This document shows positions 15,762 to 22,253 of a DNA stretch of 64,000 nucleotides, piece after piece. The DNA is from Aurantiacibacter sediminis (GTDB lineage Bacteria > Pseudomonadota > Alphaproteobacteria > Sphingomonadales > Sphingomonadaceae), in NCBI RefSeq assembly GCF_016019885.1, contig NZ_JAEANY010000004.1, positions 21,054 through 85,053 of the forward strand, written 5' to 3'. The first letter of the stretch is position 1. Each line of letters starts with the position of its first letter. The position numbers were made by a program, and so were the translations under genes. The notes under the pieces are model-generated. The model had not been told where the DNA came from. It did no database searches and saw only the letters and a program-made list of their open reading frames with translations.

Positions 15762-15971
15762 TTACTTGGCCAGCAACCAGATCGCGAGGTAGAGTAGGAT
15801 GAAACTGCCGAAGCCGGCAATTGCACCCACCGCGAAGATCAGCCGAACGATCAGCGGATCAACATTCATGTAATTGGCGATACCGCCGCATACGCCGCCG
15901 ATCTTGCCATCCACCCGGTCGAGGCGGAATTTGTTCGGCGAATTGGTGTTTTTGTTCTGAATGTTGCTCAC
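15762..15971 (-). CDS. Small PspC-domain protein
   Basis: 69 residues, essentially a bare PspC domain: FRLDRVDGKIGGVCGGIANYMNVDPLIVRLIF then a membrane hairpin ending LLYLAIWLLAK. The GTG start overlaps the stop of the preceding peptide gene (GTGA), so the two are translated together. The operon has a sigma-54 promoter at 16308-16324. Together with the PspC homology this suggests a second stress-induced unit under PspF. It lacks the cytoplasmic tail of the PspC at 2056-2439. Confidence 0.88.
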   Translation of the reverse strand: MSNIQNKNTNSPNKFRLDRVDGKIGGVCGGIANYMNVDPLIVRLIFAVGAIAGFGSFILLYLAIWLLAK

Positions 15972-16093
15972 ACCAGCATTCCCGAAACGGTGGTGGCAGG
16001 CGGAGCGAAGCTGCTCACGAGCAGCGTCATGGTCATGGCGACGGCGCCGAAAGCGGCGAAGACGCGGCCGAGAAGATCAGTGTTGTTGGTCAT
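15968..16093 (-). CDS. 41-aa single-pass membrane peptide, paralogue of the next upstream gene
   Basis: The frame reads MTNNTDLLGRVFAAFGAVAM followed by TMTLLVSSFA and a short PPATTVSGMLV tail. GGAAGGA eight bases before the ATG is a good ribosome-binding site. The peptide is clearly homologous to the 42-aa product immediately upstream (shared FAAFGA, TMTLLVSSFA and ATTV). One hydrophobic helix spans about residues 9-28. Its stop overlaps the PspC-domain gene. No named family is known to me; a small membrane-stress peptide is inferred. Confidence 0.72.
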   Translation of the reverse strand: MTNNTDLLGRVFAAFGAVAMTMTLLVSSFAPPATTVSGMLV

Positions 16094-16123
16094 TGTAATA
16101 TCCTTCCTTTGAGTTGTGGTCAG

Positions 16124-16252
16124 TTAGGCAAGCAGAGTTGCTACAGTGGTCGCGTTGGGGTTGGCGAAGCTGGAAACCAGCAGCGTCATGGTGATGGCAA
16201 ATGCGCCGAAAGCAGCGAAGATCTTGCCGGTGAATTCGTTGGTCATGGTCAT
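16124..16252 (-). CDS. 42-aa single-pass membrane peptide, first gene of the second sigma-54 operon
   Basis: 42 residues reading MTMTNEFTGKIFAAFGAFAI, then TMTLLVSSFANPNATTVATLLA in two parts (helix, then small-residue tail). AGGAGA six bases before the ATG supports the longer start. It is paralogous to the gene that follows 30 bases downstream. The predicted sigma-54 transcription start lies about 46 bases upstream. Size and single helix also recall the 51-aa peptide opening the psp operon. Confidence 0.74.
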   Translation of the reverse strand: MTMTNEFTGKIFAAFGAFAITMTLLVSSFANPNATTVATLLA

Positions 16253-16307
16253 TTCATTTCTCCTCATGTTGGTTTGGAGCGAGTTGTTTTGCTCCATGCC
16301 CCCAACA

Positions 16308-16324
16308 TTGCAGGGGGCGTGCCA
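16308..16324 (-). promoter_or_regulatory. Sigma-54 (-24/-12) promoter of the small-peptide/PspC operon
   Basis: On the minus strand the sequence is TGGCACGCCCCCTGCAA. GG (16323-16322) and GC (16311-16310) are exactly ten bases apart, and it matches TGGCACG-N4-NTGCA. It is oriented toward the peptide genes, with a transcription start expected near 16298. No second activator gene is seen nearby, so PspF from 12-16 kb away is the natural candidate. Confidence 0.8.
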
Positions 16325-16397
16325 AACTGAAAAAACCGCAGAATTCCGCCGTTCTCGTTCATTCGCCGTACATGTTGCGAATTGGAGAGATCCACAT

Positions 16398-16416
16398 GTT
16401 GGGAAGATTTCCCAAC
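16398..16416. promoter_or_regulatory. Inverted repeat upstream of the second sigma-54 promoter, candidate enhancer
   Basis: GTTGGGAAGATTTCCCAAC is a perfect palindrome of eight-base arms around GAT. It lies about 100-118 bases upstream of the predicted start, the same distance as the repeat near pspF. A direct repeat ACATGTTG (16370-16377 and 16394-16401) overlaps it. The arms differ from the psp repeat, so common binding by PspF is only a suggestion. Confidence 0.4.
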
Positions 16417-16479
16417 TATTGGTGGCGCGATTTCCTATGGTTTCGCATCGCCGCCTCGCTTAGGGCTGAAACGCATCCC

Positions 16480-17565
16480 ATGGCGCTCGATCGCATCACC
16501 CTGTCCACCTTTCGCAACCACGCTGAAACGCGGCTCGACGGCGCGCGTCAGGTCAATTTGTTGTTGGGAGAAAATGGCGCGGGCAAGACGAATGTGCTCG
16601 AGGCGATATCGCTGCTCGCGCCCGGCAGGGGACTGCGGCGTGCGGCTCTTGCAGACATGGCATCGCAATCAGGGCGCGGCGGTTTCGCCGTTAGCGCGCT
16701 GCTCGATACGCTGGATGGGGCAGAGCCGGTCAAACTGGGCACGGGAGTTCTCGCAGAGCGCCCCGGAAGGCGAGTGGTGCAGGTGAATGGCGCCGATGCA
16801 ACCGCGATCTCGCTGGGGGAATGGCTGGCCATCGGGTGGCTCACTCCGGCGATGGACCGCCTGTTCATGGACAGCGCCGGCGCGCGGCGGCGTTATATGG
16901 ACAGGCTGGCCGTCGCGATTGAGCCGTCCCATGCGCGCCACGCGAGCCGCTATGAGAACGCCCTGCGCGAACGCAACCGGCTTTTGTCAGACGAGCAGGC
17001 GCCCGATCCGACCTGGCTCGATAGTATCGAAAGCCAGATGGCCGAGGCGGGAAGCTCTCTAGCGCAGGGACGCGCTCGATTGGTAGAGGCCCTTTCCGCC
17101 GAGCTTGCCGCTTACCCGACCGAGCCCTTCGCGCGCCCCGCCCTCACCCATGTTCCCGGCGGCTCCATCAAAGAGGTCGAATTCGCCGATCAGCTCGCCG
17201 CCAACCGCCCACGCGATCGCGCCGCTCAGCGCACTTTGGTTGGGCCGCATCGTGACGAATTAAAGGTGGTGATGGAAGGCAAGGCCATGCCTGCCGCCGA
17301 ATGTTCGACCGGTGAGCAAAAGGCGATGCTGATCGCGATAACGCTCGCTCACGCTGCACTATCGGCGAAGGGTCGGCCAAGCGTGCTGTTGCTGGATGAA
17401 GTTGCCGCTCATCTTGATCCGGTGCGACGTGCAGCCTTGTTTGAGCGCCTGAAAGATAGCGGGACGCAGGCGTGGATCACAGGGACCGAGGCCGCGCCTT
17501 TCGATGAGATCGCGGGCGAAGCGAAAGTCTGGCAGATCGACAGCGGCTGCGCGGTGGCCGTCTGA
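16480..17565 (+). CDS. recF: DNA replication and repair protein RecF
   Basis: RecF is an SMC-like ATPase that helps load RecA at gaps with RecO and RecR. The 361 residues from this ATG (MALDRITLSTFRNHAETRL) match the family. Walker A is GENGAGKTN (about residues 28-36), the signature is STGEQKAMLIAITLAHA and Walker B is VLLLDEVAAHLD. The frame is open 36 codons further upstream, but that part overlaps the regulatory region of the divergent peptide operon and is not RecF-like. Confidence 0.95.
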   Translation: MALDRITLSTFRNHAETRLDGARQVNLLLGENGAGKTNVLEAISLLAPGRGLRRAALADMASQSGRGGFAVSALLDTLDGAEPVKLGTGVLAERPGRRVVQVNGADATAISLGEWLAIGWLTPAMDRLFMDSAGARRRYMDRLAVAIEPSHARHASRYENALRERNRLLSDEQAPDPTWLDSIESQMAEAGSSLAQGRARLVEALSAELAAYPTEPFARPALTHVPGGSIKEVEFADQLAANRPRDRAAQRTLVGPHRDELKVVMEGKAMPAAECSTGEQKAMLIAITLAHAALSAKGRPSVLLLDEVAAHLDPVRRAALFERLKDSGTQAWITGTEAAPFDEIAGEAKVWQIDSGCAVAV

Positions 17566-17574
17566 AGCAGGCCT

Positions 17575-18300
17575 TTATCTATCCTCTTCGGGCAGAGCCG
17601 CAATCACATCATCCACCGTGGCGGCGACCATTTCTTCCACCCCTTCTGCAGTCGGATGGATGCGGTCTCCCATCAGCAGGTTCGGGTTTTCCACCAGCGG
17701 AGCCATGAAGAAGGGCACTAGCGCCGCATCATATTGCTCTGCCAGTTCCGGATAAAGGCCATCGAAGCTGGCCTGATATTCAGCCCCGTAATTAGGCGGC
17801 GCGCGCATGCCCATCAGGATCACCGGAATATCGCGCGCGGCCAGCGCGTCGAGAATGCCTGACAGGTTTTCGCGCGTTTGGTCGGGCGTGAAGCCGCGCA
17901 GCAGATCATTCCCGCCGAGCTCGACAATGGCGAGATCGGGCGTTTCTTCTAGATTATCGAGCACAAAGCCGATCCGCTGGAGACCCGCCGCAGTAGTGTC
18001 GCCTGACACGCCCGCATCGATCACGCGTGCGTTAATGCCGCGAGCGCGCATCACATCTTCCAGCCGCTCGGGATAGCCTTGATCTTCCGGCAGCTGGTAG
18101 CCCGCCATCAAGCTATCACCAAAGCCGAGAATGACGCGCTCCGGCCCCATAACTGGCAGCACATCTTCAACAGGCTCGTCCGCGACCGCCTCAGGCTCCG
18201 CAACCGGCGCCTCGCTCTCACAGGCGGAGAGGGTCAGCGCAAAGGCAATCGACGAAGCGGCGATAGACTTCCGCCACGGGCTTTGTGATGGCTTGTTCAT
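17575..18300 (-). CDS. tesA: Arylesterase/thioesterase I-like SGNH hydrolase, probable lipoprotein
   Basis: 241 residues of the GDSL/SGNH hydrolase family. The blocks are ILGFGDSLMAGYQL (catalytic Ser), GVSGDTTAAG, VELGGNDLLRG and DRIHPTAEG (catalytic Asp and His). The N-terminus is a lipoprotein signal ending LTLSAC, followed by an acidic linker, so the enzyme is probably anchored in the envelope rather than free in the periplasm. It is divergent from an ABC transporter pair (ybbA-ybbP), the same arrangement as tesA in E. coli. Confidence 0.92.
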   Translation of the reverse strand: MNKPSQSPWRKSIAASSIAFALTLSACESEAPVAEPEAVADEPVEDVLPVMGPERVILGFGDSLMAGYQLPEDQGYPERLEDVMRARGINARVIDAGVSGDTTAAGLQRIGFVLDNLEETPDLAIVELGGNDLLRGFTPDQTRENLSGILDALAARDIPVILMGMRAPPNYGAEYQASFDGLYPELAEQYDAALVPFFMAPLVENPNLLMGDRIHPTAEGVEEMVAATVDDVIAALPEEDR

Positions 18301-18327
18301 GTCCCCTAGCTATGCCATCGCGCGCTG

Positions 18328-19041
18328 GTGACAAGTACTTCCGATCAATCCGCTTCCACGCATCCGGTCATTTCCGCACGCGATCTCCGTTTGACCCTTG
18401 GTGAGGGCGATGCCGCAGTTGAAATCCTGCGCGGCATCGATTTCGACGTGATGCCGGGAGAAACGCTTGCGCTGCTCGGCCCGTCTGGCAGCGGCAAGAG
18501 CTCGTTGATGGCGGTTCTGACAGGGTTGGAACGCGCCACCTCTGGTAAGCTGACCGTTGCTGGCGAGGATTTCACCGCACTCGATGAAGACGCGCTGGCT
18601 TTCGCGCGGCGTGGGCGTATCGGCATCGTGCTGCAGGCTTTTCACCTGCTACCGACCATGACGGCAGTTGAAAACGTCGCCACGCCGCTCGAATTAGCGG
18701 GTGACGATGGCGCGTCGGAAAAAGCCGCTGCCGAATTGGAAGCGGTGGGCCTCGGCCATCGCCTGACCCACTATCCGGCCCAGCTTTCCGGCGGGGAGCA
18801 GCAACGCGTCGCCATCGCCCGCGCCATTGCGTCGCGCCCGCCGCTGATCTTCGCCGACGAGCCCACCGGCAATCTCGACACATCAACCGGCACCAGCGTG
18901 GAGGATGTGCTCTTCCGGCGCCGCGAGGAGACCGGCGCGACGCTGGTAATTATCACCCATGATCGCAAACTGGCCGAGCGCTGCGACCGCATTGTCACCC
19001 TTGGTGACGGCGTGATCGCCAGCGATACGGCTAGAGGTTGA
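18328..19041 (+). CDS. ybbA: ABC transporter ATP-binding protein, YbbA/LolD type
   Basis: 237 residues from a GTG start. Walker [10 protein letters not shown], signature [16 protein letters not shown] and Walker [13 protein letters not shown] identify an ABC ATPase of the MacB/LolD class that works with FtsX-like permeases. The permease gene starts four bases after the stop. In E. coli the ybbA-ybbP pair also sits beside tesA. The exported or extracted substrate is unknown; envelope lipids or lipoproteins are likely for this class. Confidence 0.92.
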   Translation: MTSTSDQSASTHPVISARDLRLTLGEGDAAVEILRGIDFDVMPGETLALLGPSGSGKSSLMAVLTGLERATSGKLTVAGEDFTALDEDALAFARRGRIGIVLQAFHLLPTMTAVENVATPLELAGDDGASEKAAAELEAVGLGHRLTHYPAQLSGGEQQRVAIARAIASRPPLIFADEPTGNLDTSTGTSVEDVLFRRREETGATLVIITHDRKLAERCDRIVTLGDGVIASDTARG

Positions 19042-19045
19042 GCCG

Positions 19046-21571
19046 GTGGCACAAAGCAGCATGAGCTGGGGCCGCGCTTGGACGATCGCGCGGCGTGATC
19101 TTTCCAGCGGATTTCGCGGCCTGCGCCTGTTGCTCATCTGCCTGTTTCTTGGCGTTGGTGCGCTAGCGGCAATCGGCAGCCTGACCTCCGCCATTCAGAC
19201 CGAACTTGATTCCCAAGGTCAGGCCATTCTCGGCGGCGACCTGGAAATCGAACTCTGGCAGCGCATGCTGAGCGAGGAGGAAGCGCAATTCCTCGAACAA
19301 TATGGCGAGCTTTCGGCGGGCTATCGCATGCAGGCCATGGCGACGACCGAGGATGTTGCTGTCCCGATCGAGCTGAAAGCAGTTGCGCCAAACTATCCGA
19401 TGTATGGCGAGCTGCTGATCGAAGACGCTGGCGCGTCTGCCGCTCCTGAAGGCAATGAAGCCTTCCTCGCACCCGGCGCAGCGGAGCGTTTGGGTGTCGC
19501 ACAAGGGGAAAGCTTTACAGTCGGCTCAAAGCAATTGGTGGTCGCCGGCATCATCGAGGAAGAGCCCGATCGCCTGAGCGAAGGTTTTGCCTTGGGTCAG
19601 ACGATCATTGTGGCGCAAGACTTCCCTGCGGCAGCCGGTCTGACGCTCCCAGGCGCGCTTTACGAGACGAAAACTCGCCTCGCTTTCGATGGCAATTACG
19701 ACGCCGAGGAAGTCGAGGAAGCGCTGTTCGAAGCTTTCCCGGGCGTCCCATTCGATACACGCACGGCTGACCGTGCATCGCCGGGCGCAGAGCGCTTCGT
19801 CAGCCGCATGGGCGAATTCCTGACGCTGGTGGGTCTTGCCGCGCTCGTCATCGCGGGAATCGGCATTGGCGGCGGTGTGAATTCCTATTTGGAGGCGCGG
19901 CGTAACTCGATCGCGACCCTCAAGATCCTCGGCGCCACATCGCGAGACATCTCGCGCATCTACGCGCTAGAAGTGGGAGCAGCCGCTCTCGTTGGTTCGC
20001 TTGCCGGGCTTGTTGCAGGTGTGCTGGTCACTCCGTTACTTGCCAATGCACTGGGTGCGCTATTGCCGGTCAATACATCGCTGACGCTAGACTGGTGGGC
20101 GCTGGTCCGCGCCATGCTATTCGGTCTGCTTGTGGCAATGGTGTTTGCCGCGCCTCCGCTGGCGCGCGCCAAGACTTTCCCAGCAATGGCCCTGATGAGG
20201 GCGCGCGTTTCGCCGCTGGCCCGGCAGTGGAAAGCCGCTGCTCTTCCCGTCGGAATTGGACTTGCAGGGATCGCTATTCTCGCCATTGCCTTCTCTGCGC
20301 AGCCGCTTCTTTCGGCAGGCTTCCTTGTCGGTGCTGCACTGATCCTTGGGCTACTCGCATTGCTGGGCATCGCGATCCGCAAGGCTGCGGCCAAGGCACC
20401 GCGTGCGAGCAATCCGATTGTGCGCGCAGCTATTGCCAATCTCCACCGTCCCGGCGCGGCGACCGGTTCGCTCGTGACCGCACTCGGCTTTGGTCTCTCC
20501 GCCTTCGTCCTGCTCGCAGGCGTCCAGTCGAGCCTCGACGGCAATATCCAGCGCTCCGTGCCCGATCGCGCGCCAGACTATTTCGTCCTCGATATCCCCA
20601 AGGATGGCCTCGAAGAATTCGGAGCGATTATCGGTGGTGTGTCCGAAGATGCGGTGATCGAAGCGGTCCCGACGCTGCGCGGCTTCATCGTATCCTACGG
20701 GCCTGCGGACAATCCCACCGTGGTCGCAGAGCTTGAAGAGCTACCCGAAGGCGCATGGGGCCTTAGCGGGGAACGCGGCCTCACCTATTCCAGCACGCTG
20801 CCGGAGGGCAATGCGGTGGTCGAAGGCGAGTGGTGGAACGCTGATCATAGCGGCGACAACCTTGTATCGATCGATGCCGATCTGGCGCAGGCTGCGGGGA
20901 TCGAAGTTGGGCACATAATCACCGTCTCCGTTCTGGGCGTTGAGCGGACTGCGCGGGTGGCAAGCATCCGCCGCATCGACTGGGAAAGCCTCGGCTTCAA
21001 CAATGTCTATATCTTCTCGCCCAACACGCTGGAGGACACCCCGCACAATCTGGCTGCAACGGTCGATCTGCCTGAGGGCACTGAGGCTGGCGGATTGCTG
21101 CGACAGCTGGTGCAGGCCTTCCCTGCGGCCAGCGTGATTGAAGTCGGCCCGATCCTAACCGAAGCACGCGCCATCCTCGATCAAGTCTCGATTGCCATTC
21201 TGGCCGCGGCATCGGTGGCGGTGCTAGCCGGGATCGCGGTGCTTCTGGGAGCAATCGCTGCGGCGCGGGCTGCGCGGATTTACGACACGGTAATCCTGCG
21301 CGTGCTGGGCGCCAGCCGTAAACAGTTGCTCGCACTGCAATTCGCCGAGTTCGGCCTGCTCGCAGCCGTACTTGCGGGGGTGGCGCTTGCTCTTGGCACT
21401 GGGATTGCGTGGCTGATCGTGGTGCAATTGTTCGAGTTCGATTGGCTGCCCGATTGGACGGAAATTCTCGCCGTTCTGGGCGGGGGGCTGCTGCTTGTTT
21501 TCGCCTTCGCTCTCGGCGCATCGCTGCCTCTGCTCAGAGCTCGCCCCGCGCAAACGCTGCGGTCGCTATGA
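19046..21571 (+). CDS. ybbP: FtsX-like ABC transporter permease, YbbP family
   Basis: 841 residues from a GTG start, the usual size for YbbP. An N-terminal membrane helix (about 24-46) is followed by a large periplasmic domain. A first FtsX core of three or four helices (about 255-410), two further helices, a second periplasmic domain and a second FtsX core at the C-terminus (about 710-830) follow. Both FtsX cores carry the typical LRVLGASRKQLLALQFAEFG-like region. It forms a complex with the upstream ATPase. Confidence 0.9.
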   Translation: MAQSSMSWGRAWTIARRDLSSGFRGLRLLLICLFLGVGALAAIGSLTSAIQTELDSQGQAILGGDLEIELWQRMLSEEEAQFLEQYGELSAGYRMQAMATTEDVAVPIELKAVAPNYPMYGELLIEDAGASAAPEGNEAFLAPGAAERLGVAQGESFTVGSKQLVVAGIIEEEPDRLSEGFALGQTIIVAQDFPAAAGLTLPGALYETKTRLAFDGNYDAEEVEEALFEAFPGVPFDTRTADRASPGAERFVSRMGEFLTLVGLAALVIAGIGIGGGVNSYLEARRNSIATLKILGATSRDISRIYALEVGAAALVGSLAGLVAGVLVTPLLANALGALLPVNTSLTLDWWALVRAMLFGLLVAMVFAAPPLARAKTFPAMALMRARVSPLARQWKAAALPVGIGLAGIAILAIAFSAQPLLSAGFLVGAALILGLLALLGIAIRKAAAKAPRASNPIVRAAIANLHRPGAATGSLVTALGFGLSAFVLLAGVQSSLDGNIQRSVPDRAPDYFVLDIPKDGLEEFGAIIGGVSEDAVIEAVPTLRGFIVSYGPADNPTVVAELEELPEGAWGLSGERGLTYSSTLPEGNAVVEGEWWNADHSGDNLVSIDADLAQAAGIEVGHIITVSVLGVERTARVASIRRIDWESLGFNNVYIFSPNTLEDTPHNLAATVDLPEGTEAGGLLRQLVQAFPAASVIEVGPILTEARAILDQVSIAILAAASVAVLAGIAVLLGAIAAARAARIYDTVILRVLGASRKQLLALQFAEFGLLAAVLAGVALALGTGIAWLIVVQLFEFDWLPDWTEILAVLGGGLLLVFAFALGASLPLLRARPAQTLRSL

Positions 21572-21579
21572 CAAAAGAA

Positions 21580-21607
21580 AACGGGCGGCCCTGCAGAACC
21601 GCCCGTT
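21580..21607. terminator. Bidirectional terminator between ybbP and the RDD gene
   Basis: AACGGGCGG pairs with CCGCCCGTT around a ten-base loop. On the minus strand it is followed by TTTCTTTTG, so it best serves the RDD gene; the T content on the plus side is weaker. Confidence 0.78.
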
Positions 21608-21633
21608 ATCTTCTCGTCGAATAGAACTACGGC

Positions 21634-22107
21634 TTAGTCGAACACGCCAGCGGCGCCGTGATCGCCAGGCTGGCCTTTCACGACCAGTGTGCTTGCTAGC
21701 ATGTCATGCAGGCCCTGCTTTTTCTCCGTGAAGGCGACCATAATATAGCCAATCAGAAGAATGATCGCCGACAAGATCTTTGCGAAGTAACGCCCGATCG
21801 CATTCAGGAAGCTGATGCGATTGCCATTCGTGTCGGTCACAATGATGCCCACGGCTTTCTTTCCCAGTGTTGCCTGCCATGACGAGCTTTCGAGCCCCGC
21901 GTAATAGGCGATGCCGATCACCAATCCGATGAACCCGCCTGTCAGGTTGAGGCTGCTTTCCATCGCACCGATGTCACCACCCGTGGTGGCGACGCCCGCA
22001 CCGATCACACCCCCAACAATGCCGCCGATCAGGCCCGCTCCGATGCTGACAACAATTGAGTCAATAATATAAGCCCCGACGCGGATCCAGAAACCTGCAT
22101 ATTCCAT
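21634..22107 (-). CDS. RDD family membrane protein
   Basis: 157 residues from an ATG with GAGGGGATT upstream. The RDD motif region reads AGFWIRVGAYIIDSIVVSIGAG, where the family Arg and Asp residues are present. Two membrane helices separated by a glycine-rich segment follow, then SSWQATLGKKAVGIIVTDTNG and a third helix, ending near the charged TEKKQGLHDMLASTLVVK. RDD proteins are small membrane proteins, some linked to ion transport; the role here is unknown. Confidence 0.87.
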   Translation of the reverse strand: MEYAGFWIRVGAYIIDSIVVSIGAGLIGGIVGGVIGAGVATTGGDIGAMESSLNLTGGFIGLVIGIAYYAGLESSSWQATLGKKAVGIIVTDTNGNRISFLNAIGRYFAKILSAIILLIGYIMVAFTEKKQGLHDMLASTLVVKGQPGDHGAAGVFD

Positions 22108-22192
22108 TAAAAAATCCCCTCTTTGAAACCAGACACAACATCGCATCACAGAACGCATGCTGTTGCAAGTGCCACACTCTTGGTGACCAAAG

Positions 22193-22215
22193 AAAAAGGG
22201 GACCCGCAGGCCCCC
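22193..22215 (-). terminator. Rho-independent terminator after the TonB-dependent receptor
   Basis: On the minus strand GGGGGCC and GGGTCCCC form a seven-pair stem with a four-base loop, followed directly by TTTTTC. It lies about 40 bases after the receptor's stop codon. Confidence 0.82.
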
Positions 22216-22253
22216 TTCCCCTCCCTCCGTAGAGGATATCTGTGCCGCTGCGC

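Noticed and set aside
16372-16479. 36-codon upstream extension of recF
   Set aside because: RecF proteins begin at the MALDRITL-type start; the extension overlaps the regulatory palindrome of the divergent operon.
21394-21409. TGGCACTGGGATTGCG, a sigma-54 consensus match on the plus strand
   Set aside because: It lies deep inside ybbP, with no gene start downstream except the end of ybbP and a convergent terminator. It also shows that isolated matches arise by chance in this GC-rich DNA.
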